From Aquimarina sp. ERC-38 (GTDB lineage: Bacteria; Bacteroidota; Bacteroidia; Flavobacteriales; Flavobacteriaceae), in NCBI RefSeq assembly GCF_026222555.1, contig NZ_CP098511.1, positions 2,151,501 through 2,215,500 on the forward strand: 64,000 nt of DNA, given 5' to 3'. Each line of letters starts with the position of its first letter. Position 1 is the first letter of the stretch. Made by a program: the position numbers and the translations under genes. Of the stretch, positions 29,353-39,549 are shown piece after piece. The notes under the pieces were generated by a model. It did not search any database and was not told where the DNA came from. It saw only the letters and a list, made by a program, of their open reading frames with translations.

Positions 29353-32300
29353 ATGAGAAAAAGTTCATTTTTAATAATATCACTTATTTTAAGTCTGGTA
29401 GTCGGTTGTAAGCAATCGCTACCTACGGATGTTGCTGAAGCCTATCAGTCGCTCCCGGAAAAGGTAGATTATAATATACATGTAAAGCCTATTCTATCTG
29501 ATAAATGCTTTATATGTCATGGTCCGGATAAAGCAAAAATATCTGCGGGTTTACAATTGCACGCTCCTGAATCGGCTTTTGCAGAGTTACCGGAATCTCC
29601 TGGTAAGTTCGCTATCGATCCGGGCAGTTTAAAGAATTCGGAAGTTTTTCATAGAATTTTATCAGAGGATCCTAAATTAATCATGCCAACTCCGGAGTCT
29701 TATCTAACCTTATCTCCGGAAGAAAAAGCAACTCTTATAAAGTGGATAGAGGAGGGAGCAGAATATAAAGACCACTGGGCTTTTATTGCTCCTAAAAAAC
29801 CTGAAATACCTAAGCTTAAAAAAGATCAAATCAAAGAAAATCCAATTGATAATTTTGTAGGTAAAAAATTAGAACAACATAATTTACAATTAGCTAAAAA
29901 AGCAAGTAAAGAATTATTATTAAGGAGGGTATCACTAGACTTAACTGGATTACCTCCCACTAAAGACGAAGTGCTAAATTTTTTAAATGATGATGCACAG
30001 AACGCGTACGAAAAACAGGTAGATCGTTTATTATCCTCTAAACATTATGGAGAAAAAATGGCGGTAGACTGGCTGGACGTAGCTCGTTATGCAGATACTC
30101 ATGGTTACTTTGTAGACCGTTACCGGGATATGAGTCCCTGGAGGGATTGGGTAATTAAGTCTTTTAATGAGAATATGCCTTACAATAAGTTTATCACATG
30201 GCAGCTGGCTGGGGATTTACTAGAAAATCCTACTAAGGAGCAGATATTGGCCACAGGTTTTAATCGATTACATCCCCAAAATCTTGAAGGTGGAATTATT
30301 GATGAAGAATTTAGAGTAGAATATGTTTCGGATCGAACCAATGTAGTAGGGCAGGGAATCATGGGATTAACCGTAGCCTGCGCTAAATGTCACGATCATA
30401 AATACGATCCTATCTCACAAAAAAATTATTTTGAACTTTACGGCTTTTTCAATCAGGTAAATGAATCCGGTCAGATTCCCTGGGATTGGTCTATGCCGGT
30501 TCCCACAATGTTGCTACCTACGGAGGAAGAAGAAAAAATGATGGCATATATTGAGGATTTGGTGGCCACTACTGAAAATAAGGTGATAGAAACTGTTGCT
30601 GTAGAAAAAGATAAGGTGGCACAATGGATACAGGATGAGAAATATAAAAAGGATGCTTTTACGGACTCTAAACACTTAGTAGCCCATTACAACTTTGAGA
30701 ATAGTAGCTTACGAAACACTTTAAATGCAAAAGAAAAAGGAGTAATGAAAACTCAGTTTGCTAAAAACCAGAAAATCGTTTTAAAGAAAGGTTATCAGGG
30801 CAAGGGCTTAGAGTTTGACGGTGATGCCTGGCTGGATTTGGATAAAGTAGGAATCTTTCAGAGAAGCGAAGCCTTTAGTATAGGTATACGGGTATTTATT
30901 CCAAAGGATTTAAAAGAAGGCGTTATCTTCCATAAAGCATACGGTACCAGGTTACATAGTTATAGAGGCTACCACCTTTCAATCACAAAAGACAATACTT
31001 TTGAATTATTGTTGGCCCATGTCTGGCCGGATAATGCCATCGTAGAAAAAACAATTAAAGAAGTACCACGGGAACAGTGGATTCAGTTAACACTTACTTA
31101 TGATGGTTCCAGCAAGGCAAACGGTTTAAAACTCTACATGAACGGAGACCCTATGCAAACAAAAGTAGAAATTGATAACCTATACAAGGATATTATCTTT
31201 CATGATTTGGATGACTATATTTATCCTAAACCTATAGAACCGGGATTACAGGTAGGTGCACGATGGAGAGGTAAAGGAATTGCTGGTGCTATCGTTGATG
31301 ACCTAAAGGTTTTTAATAAAGAGCTTACTCCTTTAGAAATTTTAAAATTAACAGATCCCAAATTATTAGAGCCTATTATCTCAAAAGGATATGCAACGCT
31401 TACGGATAAAGAAAAAAATAAGTTACGGTCATATTACTTATCGTCAAAATCTGTTCCGGTTAAAAATGCACTTTCTTCCTTGCAAGAAGTCAGAACCATG
31501 CAGGCAGATAGTGTAGATAATATCCAGGAGATTATGGTTATGAAAGATTCTACCGGAATTCGAAAGACCTATGTTTTAGAACGCGGTCAATATGATGCAC
31601 ATGGAGATGAAGTTTTTCCGGATACTCCCGGGAGTTTACCTGCCATGTCTGCGGACTTGCCCAAAAACAGGTTAGGATTGGCCACCTGGTTAACTGACCC
31701 AAAAAATCCTTTGACGGCAAGAGTAGCGGTAAATCGATACTGGCAGAATTTTTTCGGTAAAGGAATTGTAGAAACTTCCGAAGATTTTGGAAATCAAGGA
31801 AGCTTACCTACACATCCCGAATTGTTGGATTGGCTGGCAACGGAATTTATAGCTTCCGGATGGGATTTAAAAGCCTTAAATAAGCGTATAGTCATGTCTG
31901 AAACCTATCAACAGGACTCCAATGTATCTGATGAATTAAGAGAACTGGATCCTGACAATACATTATTAGCTCGCGGACCTTCTAAACGATTATCCGGTGA
32001 GATGCTTCGGGATAATGCTTTATTGGCAAGCGGATTGCTGAATCCTAAAATAGGAGGGCAAAGTGTAAAACCTTATCAACCGGACGGACTTTGGCAAATG
32101 ACACATGCGGCTTATGAAAGAGATACCGGAGAAAAGCTATACCGAAGAAGTTTATATACCATATGGAAAAGAACGGCTCCTAATCCTACAATAGCCACGT
32201 TTGATGCCTCCACAAGAGACATTTGTATGACTCGTAGACAGGAAACCAATACACCATTGCAAGCACTTGTATTACTAAATGACCCTACTTATATAGAAGC

Positions 32301-32592
32301 TTCAAAGGTAATAGGTAAAAATATGACTGCATTTTCTTCCATAGAAGAAGGAATTCGTGATATTTATATCCGCTTAACTGGTAAGCGAATAAGTAATACA
32401 GAACTGGATTTGTTAACAGAACTACAGAAAGCAGAGTTAGCAAAGTTTAAAAATAATCTCAACAAAGCAGAAGGATGGTTGGCATCCGGAGATTTTAGGT
32501 TTGATGAAAACGATAATCTTCCGATGATTGCTGCAAATGCGGTAGTAGCAAGTACCATAATGAATTCCGATGCGACTATAACTAAAAGATAA
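29353..32592 (+). CDS. PSCyt1/DUF1549-LamG-DUF1553 cytochrome-type lipoprotein
   Basis: 1079-aa lipoprotein (lipobox VVGC, Cys19) of the Planctomycete-cytochrome family. N-terminal PSCyt1 haem-binding motif CFICH (C52, C55, H56); DUF1549/PSCyt2 domain (about 160-370) with the conserved CAKCHDHKYDPI block (C343, C346, H347); a LamG/concanavalin-like domain (about 440-655); C-terminal DUF1553/PSD1 domain (about 770-1030, ending with the RRQETNTPLQALVLLNDP block). Both CxxCH motifs could bind c-type haem. The biochemical role of this family is not established. It overlaps the next gene's control region by only 7 bases of spacing, and such PSD1/DUF1501 pairs are a recurrent gene couple, so they probably act together in the periplasm or at the outer membrane. 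No substrate can be assigned from sequence. Confidence 0.82.
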   Translation: MRKSSFLIISLILSLVVGCKQSLPTDVAEAYQSLPEKVDYNIHVKPILSDKCFICHGPDKAKISAGLQLHAPESAFAELPESPGKFAIDPGSLKNSEVFHRILSEDPKLIMPTPESYLTLSPEEKATLIKWIEEGAEYKDHWAFIAPKKPEIPKLKKDQIKENPIDNFVGKKLEQHNLQLAKKASKELLLRRVSLDLTGLPPTKDEVLNFLNDDAQNAYEKQVDRLLSSKHYGEKMAVDWLDVARYADTHGYFVDRYRDMSPWRDWVIKSFNENMPYNKFITWQLAGDLLENPTKEQILATGFNRLHPQNLEGGIIDEEFRVEYVSDRTNVVGQGIMGLTVACAKCHDHKYDPISQKNYFELYGFFNQVNESGQIPWDWSMPVPTMLLPTEEEEKMMAYIEDLVATTENKVIETVAVEKDKVAQWIQDEKYKKDAFTDSKHLVAHYNFENSSLRNTLNAKEKGVMKTQFAKNQKIVLKKGYQGKGLEFDGDAWLDLDKVGIFQRSEAFSIGIRVFIPKDLKEGVIFHKAYGTRLHSYRGYHLSITKDNTFELLLAHVWPDNAIVEKTIKEVPREQWIQLTLTYDGSSKANGLKLYMNGDPMQTKVEIDNLYKDIIFHDLDDYIYPKPIEPGLQVGARWRGKGIAGAIVDDLKVFNKELTPLEILKLTDPKLLEPIISKGYATLTDKEKNKLRSYYLSSKSVPVKNALSSLQEVRTMQADSVDNIQEIMVMKDSTGIRKTYVLERGQYDAHGDEVFPDTPGSLPAMSADLPKNRLGLATWLTDPKNPLTARVAVNRYWQNFFGKGIVETSEDFGNQGSLPTHPELLDWLATEFIASGWDLKALNKRIVMSETYQQDSNVSDELRELDPDNTLLARGPSKRLSGEMLRDNALLASGLLNPKIGGQSVKPYQPDGLWQMTHAAYERDTGEKLYRRSLYTIWKRTAPNPTIATFDASTRDICMTRRQETNTPLQALVLLNDPTYIEASKVIGKNMTAFSSIEEGIRDIYIRLTGKRISNTELDLLTELQKAELAKFKNNLNKAEGWLASGDFRFDENDNLPMIAANAVVASTIMNSDATITKR

Positions 32593-32599
32593 TTGTACT

Positions 32600-34105
32600 A
32601 TGTGTGATCACCACGATACCTTACGATCTAATAATAAAGACCTTCAACAGGTAGAAAAGATGTTTGACAGAAGGTCATTTTTAACTAAAACCTCTTTAGG
32701 TTTTGGTGCGCTGGCTTTGGGTTCGTTGCTAAAAGCAGATAAAGCCTGGAGTTCGGTAAAAAGCAATGTAAAACCGGACCTCGAAATGTTTAGCCGAAAC
32801 GATTTGGGACTACCACATCATGTGCCTAAAGCAAAACGAGCTATTTATTTATTTCAAAGCGGCGGACCTTCACAAATTGAACTGTTTGATTACAAACCTA
32901 AGTTAAAGGATTTATTCGGAAAAGAATTACCGGAATCCGTTAGAAAAGGGCAACGACTTACCGGAATGAGCGCGGATCAAAGTTCCCTGCCCATTGCACC
33001 TTCTATTATTGACTTTAAGCAGTATGGAGAGTCAAGAGCTTGGGTAAGTGATGCTATGCCATATTTATCAGAAGTAGTAGATGATATCTGTTTTATAAAG
33101 TCTATGCAAACTGATGCCATCAATCACGATCCTGCTATTACCTTTTTCCAAACCGGTAGCCAGCAACCAGGGAGACCTTCTATGGGTTCATGGATAAGTT
33201 ATGGGTTGGGTTCAGATAATGAAAATCTACCTACGTTTATTACCTTGGTTTCTAAAAATGGTAAAGGACAACCTCTGTATGCGCGTCTTTGGGGTAATGG
33301 TTTTTTACCTACTGAACATCAGGGTGTACAGTTCAGAAGCGGAAAAGATCCGGTACTTTACCTAACAGATCCTGAAAATTATGATGGTCACGATCGTCGT
33401 CATATGTTAGACTATCTAAGTAAATTGAATGACGTACAACATAGTTTTTATGGCGATCCTGAAATCAACGCACGTATGTCGCAATACGAAATGGCATTCC
33501 GTATGCAAACTTCTATTCCTGAAGTAACCGATATGAGCGATGAACCGGAATATATCTTTGATATGTATGGTAAAGACAGTCGTGATCCGGGTACCTATGC
33601 TGCCAATTGTTTATTGGGGAGAAAGCTACTGGAAAAAGGAGTTAAATTTGTGCAATTATACCATCAGGGTTGGGATCAACACATCGGATGCCCCGGCGGA
33701 GTATTAGGAAATGCTCGAAAAACCGATCAGGCAAACGCTGCTTTAATAAAAGACCTAAAACAACGGGGTATGTTTGAAGACACTTTGTTAATTTGGGGTG
33801 GTGAATTTGGGAGAACAGTATATTCTCAAGGTAAATTAACGACCACAAATTATGGTAGGGACCATCACCCAAAGGCCTTTACAATGTTTATGGCTGGAGC
33901 AGGAGTAAAACCCGGAATGACTTATGGAGAAACCGATGATTTTAGTTATAACGTAGTAAAAGACCCGGTACATACCCATGATTTTCAAGCTACCTTATTA
34001 CACCTTTTTGGTATTGACCACGAGCGTTTAACATATAAGCATCAGGGAAGGAGATTCCGGTTAACAGACGTCCACGGACATGTAGTGAAAGATATTTTAA
34101 GCTAA
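32600..34105 (+). CDS. DUF1501 protein with Tat signal
   Basis: 501-aa exported protein of the DUF1501 family, which has an alkaline-phosphatase/sulfatase-like fold but no demonstrated general activity. A twin-arginine signal is visible (DRRSFLTKTS, residues 23-32), so the protein is exported folded, probably with a bound metal. Typical blocks are YLFQSGGPSQIELFDYKPKL, MQTDAINHDPA, LYHQGWDQH, IWGGEFGRT and GRDHHPKAF, the last rich in possible metal ligands (D, H, H). Starts 7 bases after the PSCyt gene and ends 20 before the propeller gene: one operon. An internal ATG at 32660 would put the twin arginines nearer the N-terminus; both starts are plausible. Confidence 0.82.
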   Translation: MCDHHDTLRSNNKDLQQVEKMFDRRSFLTKTSLGFGALALGSLLKADKAWSSVKSNVKPDLEMFSRNDLGLPHHVPKAKRAIYLFQSGGPSQIELFDYKPKLKDLFGKELPESVRKGQRLTGMSADQSSLPIAPSIIDFKQYGESRAWVSDAMPYLSEVVDDICFIKSMQTDAINHDPAITFFQTGSQQPGRPSMGSWISYGLGSDNENLPTFITLVSKNGKGQPLYARLWGNGFLPTEHQGVQFRSGKDPVLYLTDPENYDGHDRRHMLDYLSKLNDVQHSFYGDPEINARMSQYEMAFRMQTSIPEVTDMSDEPEYIFDMYGKDSRDPGTYAANCLLGRKLLEKGVKFVQLYHQGWDQHIGCPGGVLGNARKTDQANAALIKDLKQRGMFEDTLLIWGGEFGRTVYSQGKLTTTNYGRDHHPKAFTMFMAGAGVKPGMTYGETDDFSYNVVKDPVHTHDFQATLLHLFGIDHERLTYKHQGRRFRLTDVHGHVVKDILS

Positions 34106-34125
34106 TCTTTGAGGAAAAATAAATA

Positions 34126-35241
34126 ATGGCTTCAAGAAGAAAATTCATTAAAAATACATCCCTGGTAGGAGCAGGGCTTGCTTCTTCCACCACCTTTGGT
34201 TTTCATATCATAAAGAAGCCTCCGGTAAAAAAAGAAGAAATTGTAGGCCACGGGGAATATCAGTACAGGATTATTAGGGATTGGGCCACCATGAGTACCG
34301 TAAGAACTCCTATCCTTAACTGTCATGAAATGCAAATGGATAGTAAGGGCAGGTTAATCATGATGGGGGATCATACGGATAATAATATATTAATTTTTGA
34401 TAAATCCGGTAAATTATTGGATTATTGGGGTACAGCCTATCCGGGCGGACATGGGTTGACGCTGTTTACTGAAGGAGAAGAAGATGTTTTATTTCTTACC
34501 GATTCCGGTTGGTTTCTAGATAAAAACGGCAATTGGATTCAACATAACGGGAGGGTTACTAAAACCACTACGGATGGTAAAGTGATCTTTGATATTGGGC
34601 ACCCGCAAACTATAGGAATTTATAAACCCGAAGATCATTTCTGCCCTACGGAAACTGCAATCGGGCCTAACGGAGATATCTATGTGGCAGACGGATACGG
34701 AATGGATTATATTATTCAATATGATGCGAATGGACAATATATACGGCATTGGGGAGGAAAAGAAAATAAAGATTCTAATTACAACTTAAGTAATGCACAC
34801 GGAGTAGCAATCGATTATCGTGATGCTAAAAATCCAATGGTGGTATGTACTTCAAGAAACGAGCGATCCTTTAAATGGTTTACTCTGGAGGGTACCTATG
34901 TAAAAACTTTGCATTTACCTAATATGCAGGTATGTCGACCCGTATTCGATGATCAAAACCTGTATGCCGGTGTTTGCTGGTCACAGCCAAAAGTAGGAAG
35001 AACTACCTGGAAAGATCATACGGGTTTTGTAACTATTTTAGAAGGAGATAAAGTGGTGTCTAACCCGGGTGGTACGTCTCCGGAATATATCGATGGAACC
35101 TTACAAAAATCTTATCAGCTAGCACATAAACCCATCTTACATGGTCATGATGTATGTATTGACGAGGATAAAAATTTATATATCTGTCAATGGAATGCAA
35201 ATGGAACTCCCCCATTAAAATTAGAAAGAATTAATAGTTAA
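34126..35241 (+). CDS. Tat-exported NHL-type beta-propeller protein
   Basis: 371-aa protein with a twin-arginine-like leader (SRRKFIKNTS) and a six-bladed NHL-type propeller. Repeated blocks include GRLIMMGDHTDNNILIFDKSGK, GPNGDIYVADGYG and FILYDANGQYIRHWGGK-like units, with conserved histidines (NCHEMQ, GGHGL, NAHGVAID, HGHDVCID) as in peptidyl-alpha-hydroxyglycine lyase-type propellers, where histidines bind metal. Enzyme or binding role unknown. Third gene of the PSCyt/DUF1501 operon; exported like its partners. Confidence 0.72.
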   Translation: MASRRKFIKNTSLVGAGLASSTTFGFHIIKKPPVKKEEIVGHGEYQYRIIRDWATMSTVRTPILNCHEMQMDSKGRLIMMGDHTDNNILIFDKSGKLLDYWGTAYPGGHGLTLFTEGEEDVLFLTDSGWFLDKNGNWIQHNGRVTKTTTDGKVIFDIGHPQTIGIYKPEDHFCPTETAIGPNGDIYVADGYGMDYIIQYDANGQYIRHWGGKENKDSNYNLSNAHGVAIDYRDAKNPMVVCTSRNERSFKWFTLEGTYVKTLHLPNMQVCRPVFDDQNLYAGVCWSQPKVGRTTWKDHTGFVTILEGDKVVSNPGGTSPEYIDGTLQKSYQLAHKPILHGHDVCIDEDKNLYICQWNANGTPPLKLERINS

Positions 35242-35313
35242 TAACAAATTAAGTTTCCTTACAACATACCGATGTATGTATAGTGACGATTTCAAATCAC
35301 TTTAAAAACAGCT

Positions 35314-36675
35314 ATGAACGAAGTATCTGATATTGTTTTATTTTTTGGAAGGTTTCATCCCCTGGTAGTACACCTTCCTATAGGTTTTTTATTTTTTGCT
35401 TTTATACTTGAAATATTTGCAAAGTTTCAAAATAAAAATGTTCTAAAAGAAGCTATTCCTCTAGCCTTATTTCTAGGTGCGGTGAGTGCCATTGTAGCTT
35501 GTGTTTTGGGGTATATGCTATCCCTAAGTGGTGATTATGACAACGAGGCTTTAGACCAACATTTTTGGTTTGGTATAGCAACCACAGTGCTTTCTATTTT
35601 CGCCTGGATTTTAAAAACCGGAAAACTGAAAAACATGATAAAAGAGTCGGTAAAAGTACATATTGCTACGCTTACCTTTATCGTAGTGCTATTGAGTGTT
35701 ACCGGACATTACGGAGGTAATTTGACCCATGGATCCGATTACCTTACCGCTTATCTTCCAATAGGGAAAGAAGAAAAAAACGAAGTTCCTTTAATCAGTA
35801 GCATCGAAGAAGCACAAATCTTTACCCATCTGGTGAACCCAATTCTTGATAAGAAGTGTGCAAGTTGTCATAATTCTTCCAAAAAGAAGGGTGGACTTTC
35901 CCTGGAAGATGAAGTAGCTATTTTAAAAGGAGGGAAAAGTGGAGTTCCTGTAATAACAGGAAACAGTGATCAATCAGAGTTGATCAAAAGGGTTCATTTA
36001 GACCCGGAGGATAAAGAGTTTATGCCACCGGAAGGAAAAACACCTTTGACCGATGAAGAAATAAGAGTAATTGAATATTGGATAGATAACGGACAAGCTA
36101 GTTTTACATCAACCGTAGGTAGCCTGGCAGATACCCCGGAAGATATAAAAAAAATTATGGCAGAACAATTACAACTAGACGGAAGTAAGTCGGTGTCTGT
36201 AGCTTCTTCGGTTTCACCGGAAATTTTGGAAAGCCTCCTGAAAAAAGGGGTAAATATTCGCGAAATTGTAGCTAAAACCAATCGATTTGACGTTTCTATG
36301 TTACCCAATAGTAAAGCGGAGGAAAATATAAAAGAAGAAAAAATACAGGAAGTATTACAGGAGTTGACTAAAATTAAAGATAATATCGTTTGGTTATCTC
36401 TGCCCTCCCAGGGAATTACCGATAGCCAGGTAAAAACAATAAGTACGTTTACCGGATTACAAAAATTAGGATTACAAAAAAATAATATTTCTGATGAGGG
36501 AATATCCTATTTAACAAACCTGGAAAAATTGGAAAGTATAAACCTTCATAGCAACAAATTAATTACCAATAAAAGTATAGAAGAGTTGTCCAAGTTTAAG
36601 AATTTACAGAATATTTATTTATGGGGAACTTCCGTTCAAAAGGAAGAAGTATTTGATAAAAAAGTTGTATTGTAA
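35314..36675 (+). CDS. DUF2231 membrane - cytochrome c - LRR protein
   Basis: 453 aa. The N-terminus has four predicted transmembrane helices (about 8-30, 45-70, 84-103, 118-135) with histidine-bearing motifs HPLVVHLP and GHYGGN, matching DUF2231-type membrane domains and compatible with haem b binding (inference). A PSCyt-type cytochrome domain follows (about 160-265) with CASCH (C182, C185, H186) and LDPEDKEFMPP. The C-terminal part (about 350-450) has leucine-rich repeats (LQKLGLQKNNISDEGISYLTNLE-like). Fourth and last gene of the operon, 72 bases after the propeller gene. A membrane-anchored haem protein at the end of an operon of exported cytochrome-like proteins suggests electron transfer to the respiratory chain, but no donor or acceptor is known. 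Confidence 0.75.
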   Translation: MNEVSDIVLFFGRFHPLVVHLPIGFLFFAFILEIFAKFQNKNVLKEAIPLALFLGAVSAIVACVLGYMLSLSGDYDNEALDQHFWFGIATTVLSIFAWILKTGKLKNMIKESVKVHIATLTFIVVLLSVTGHYGGNLTHGSDYLTAYLPIGKEEKNEVPLISSIEEAQIFTHLVNPILDKKCASCHNSSKKKGGLSLEDEVAILKGGKSGVPVITGNSDQSELIKRVHLDPEDKEFMPPEGKTPLTDEEIRVIEYWIDNGQASFTSTVGSLADTPEDIKKIMAEQLQLDGSKSVSVASSVSPEILESLLKKGVNIREIVAKTNRFDVSMLPNSKAEENIKEEKIQEVLQELTKIKDNIVWLSLPSQGITDSQVKTISTFTGLQKLGLQKNNISDEGISYLTNLEKLESINLHSNKLITNKSIEELSKFKNLQNIYLWGTSVQKEEVFDKKVVL

Positions 36676-36841
36676 AAATCCTAATTATCCTGAGCTTTAT
36701 CGAAATACTCGATAGTTCTGCTTAATTTGTTGAATCATACTTCTTCCTTTGATTGAAGCATTAGTATTGAACTTACATATTTTAGGATTATTATAAGTCA
36801 AATGCACTATAGATTGCTACTATTTAAAAATGCTTCCTTAT

Positions 36842-39136
36842 TTATTTTTTTAAAACTTTTATAATTACGGATTTACTGATAGGAGTATAGCTTTTATCTG
36901 CGTAATGGTTGTATGGGACTAGAATATTAGTCTCTGGGAAGTAGGTAGCGACATTCCCTTCAGGAATATCGTACGGGATGATTTTAAAGTTCTCCGCCTT
37001 TCGTAAGATATCATCGTACGTACTAATCAAATCCACAATTTCTAAGGAAGTAAAACCGTGCTTCTTTATATCCTTCTGATTCATGAAGATGACCCTTCGT
37101 TCATTAAAAATACCACGGTACCGGTCATTCATCCCGTAAATGGTGGTGTTGAATTGGTCATGCGAACGTATGGTCATCATTAAAAATTCATCTTCCTGTA
37201 GCTGGTGCGCAGGTAAGGAACAATTACTAAACTGTGCCTTACCATTAGGTAGTTTACTAAAATCCAGGTCTCGGACATTGTTTGGTAAATAAAAACCAGC
37301 TCCTTTTGATTTTTCTTCAACTCCCTTAAAATCAGAAATGACCTGCTGTAGCTTTTCCCGGATTTTAGTATAGTCCGTACTTAAACCTAACCAGTCAACA
37401 GGATGATTTCCTTTAAAATACGCATGAGCAATACCTCCAATGATTTCGGGTTCGCTTTTCAAATTTTCTGAGGCAGGTTTTAACATTCCTTTGGAACGAT
37501 GTACCTTTCCCATACTATTTTCTACCGTAAAAAACCGTGATTTTCCGTCTTTAGTATCAAATTCGGACCTTCCTAAAGTCGGTAAGATTAAGGATGTTTT
37601 ACCCGCAGTAGTATGCGTACGGTTTAATTTGGTACTTACCTGTACGGTTAGGTCACAATTTTGCAAAGCATCTGCAGTATATTGCGTATCCGACACCGCA
37701 GATACAAAGTTACCGCCCAATCCGATAAATACTTTAGCTTTACCTTCATGCATTGCCTTTATAGAATGAACCGTATCTAGCCCTTCTTCAGTGGGTGGGG
37801 TAAAACCAAAAACCTTTTCTACCGCTGCATTAAAAGCCGGTGTTACATGGTGTACAATACCTACGGATCGGTCACCCTGTACATTACTATGTCCTCGTAC
37901 CGGACAAGTTCCTGCACCTGGTTTACCCAGACTTCCTTTTAATAATAATAAGTTGACACATTCTTTAATATTCTCCACCCCATTTTTATGTTGGGTAAGT
38001 CCCATCGCCCAGCAAACAATGATTTTATGTTTATTTGCCAATAAATTCACTGTTTTGTCAATTAATTGAGGAGAAACTCCGGATTGCTTAATTAGTTCAT
38101 CTACATCAAAACTTTGTAGATGATTTAAGAAGGATTCATAACCTTGCGTATAGGTTTGGATAAAATTATGATCAAAAACGCTGTTAGTTTGTTCATCCAG
38201 TTTAGCCAGCTTTATGAGAATTGCTTTTAAAAGCGCAATATCTTCATTTATTTTTACCGGTAAATGAATATCCGTAAGTGCTTCCCCGTTAGCCAGCACA
38301 CCTTTGATTTCCTGAGGATTCTTAAACCGGATAAGACCAGCTTCTGCTAGCGGATTGATACTAATAATCTTCCCGCCATGTTCCTTGCACTTTTGTAGCG
38401 CGGACAACATACGGGGATGATTGGTTCCTGGATTTTGACCTAAAACGATAATAGCTTCGGCTTTTTCAAAATCATCCAGGACAACAGAACCTTTTCCGAT
38501 TCCTAAAGTTTCATTAAGTGCAACTCCACTTGATTCGTGACACATATTAGAACAATCCGGCATATTATTGGTGCCAAAAGCCCGTATAAAAAGTCCGTAT
38601 AAAAAAGCAGCTTCATTACTAGACCTTCCGGAAGTGTAAAATATTGCTTCATTAGGATTTTGCAATTGATGTAAATGTGCTGCGATTAAGTTGTACGCAT
38701 CGTCCCAGGCTATAGGTTCATAGTGGATGTTACCAGGATGGAGCACCATAGGTTCGGTAATACGCCCGCTTTTTCCAATTTGATAATCCGTCCACTGTGA
38801 AATTTCTTCTACGGAATGTTTGGCGAAAAAATCGGCATCCACTTTTTTATTAGTAGCTTCTTCTGCCAGTGCTTTAGCTCCGTTTTCACAGTACTCCGCT
38901 ACTTTTGAAGGTTTATCCGGATCCGGCCAGGCACACCCCGGACAGTCAAAACCTTCTTTTTGATTCATCTTAGCCAGTCCTGTTAAAGATTTTACAACCC
39001 CCATTTCTTTAAAAGCATGCTCCAGAGCTACTTTTACGGCTTTAGGTCCGGCAGCATAAGTAGCAGGTTCTTTTAATGTTAAATCGGAAAAAGCGGTGGA
39101 ACCGGTTATAGAAATGTTTCTTTTGGAATTACTCAT
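36842..39136 (-). CDS. Formate dehydrogenase-like molybdopterin oxidoreductase (FdhF/YdeP family)
   Basis: 764-aa cytoplasmic molybdopterin enzyme. The N-terminus has C65-x2-C68 and C83, likely iron-sulfur ligands (FDCPGCAWPDPDKPSKVAEYC). The pterin-binding region follows (IFYTSGRSSNEAA, MPDCSNMCHESSGVAL with C195 and C199, ILGQNPGTNHPRML). The molydopterin dinucleotide-binding domain is at the C-terminus (DEFLMMTIRSHDQFNTTIYG). The length and motifs match the YdeP/Fdh4A-type family, whose members include a formate dehydrogenase of methylotrophs (Fdh4A) and proteins of unclear function (YdeP). In this locus a role in oxidising formate from formaldehyde disposal is attractive but inferred. It is on the same strand as the P450 operon, separated by an opposite AraC gene. 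No fdhD or electron-transfer partner is adjacent. Confidence 0.75.
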   Translation of the reverse strand: MSNSKRNISITGSTAFSDLTLKEPATYAAGPKAVKVALEHAFKEMGVVKSLTGLAKMNQKEGFDCPGCAWPDPDKPSKVAEYCENGAKALAEEATNKKVDADFFAKHSVEEISQWTDYQIGKSGRITEPMVLHPGNIHYEPIAWDDAYNLIAAHLHQLQNPNEAIFYTSGRSSNEAAFLYGLFIRAFGTNNMPDCSNMCHESSGVALNETLGIGKGSVVLDDFEKAEAIIVLGQNPGTNHPRMLSALQKCKEHGGKIISINPLAEAGLIRFKNPQEIKGVLANGEALTDIHLPVKINEDIALLKAILIKLAKLDEQTNSVFDHNFIQTYTQGYESFLNHLQSFDVDELIKQSGVSPQLIDKTVNLLANKHKIIVCWAMGLTQHKNGVENIKECVNLLLLKGSLGKPGAGTCPVRGHSNVQGDRSVGIVHHVTPAFNAAVEKVFGFTPPTEEGLDTVHSIKAMHEGKAKVFIGLGGNFVSAVSDTQYTADALQNCDLTVQVSTKLNRTHTTAGKTSLILPTLGRSEFDTKDGKSRFFTVENSMGKVHRSKGMLKPASENLKSEPEIIGGIAHAYFKGNHPVDWLGLSTDYTKIREKLQQVISDFKGVEEKSKGAGFYLPNNVRDLDFSKLPNGKAQFSNCSLPAHQLQEDEFLMMTIRSHDQFNTTIYGMNDRYRGIFNERRVIFMNQKDIKKHGFTSLEIVDLISTYDDILRKAENFKIIPYDIPEGNVATYFPETNILVPYNHYADKSYTPISKSVIIKVLKK

Positions 39137-39549
39137 TGGGATTGAAAGAAAGTTTTAATAGAATTAATATTAATGTCCGGTTGAAATAAATAAAAGTTAA
39201 TAAAGCATAGTAAAATAAGGTAATTCCAAACTTTGAAATGTTCGGAGGTTACTTTTTCACTTTTTTAAAAGTAGTTTGTTCTTTAATATAAAAATTTATT
39301 ACAATATTGATTTTCAATACTATAGTGATTAGTCTTGATTCTTGTTTCCAGAAGCGATAGCGACCTGCCCGTAAGCAGGCGGGTCTTAAATCTTTACCAG
39401 GCACTCATGTAAAATTAACTATAATTAGTAATGTAATTACAAAAAATAGAAACAACTCAACATAAGTGGTTAACGAAGTTAAGACCTTGTGAAGTATACA
39501 AATTATACTATTTTTGCAATAAGTTAATTTTTATTGTCGTTTTAAGACT
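39137..39549. other. Divergent intergenic region holding a repeat
   Basis: 413 bases between the molybdoenzyme (minus) and the AraC gene (plus), more than half taken up by the MITE-like copy at 39167-39409. The element sits only 30 bases from the molybdoenzyme start and may affect its promoter. The remaining bases before the AraC start show no clear operator. Confidence 0.5.
39167..39409 (+). mobile_element. MITE-like element, copy 2
   Basis: Uninterrupted, about 243 bp. The left end (ATATTAATGTCCGGTT) and the right end (complement of CATGAGTGCCTGGTAAAG) form short imperfect terminal inverted repeats. The flanking octamers TAGAATTA and TAAAATTA are a target duplication with one mismatch. Internally it has GAAGCGATAGCGACCTG and a GC-rich palindrome. 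No coding capacity. Confidence 0.8.

Noticed and set aside
34126..35241. Peptidylglycine amidating enzyme
   Set aside because: Only the propeller architecture and histidine pattern are shared; no monooxygenase domain and no evidence for peptide substrates.
36676..36841. Additional full copy of the REP-like element near 36740
   Set aside because: Only a short stretch resembles one arm of the 54836 element; too degraded to call.
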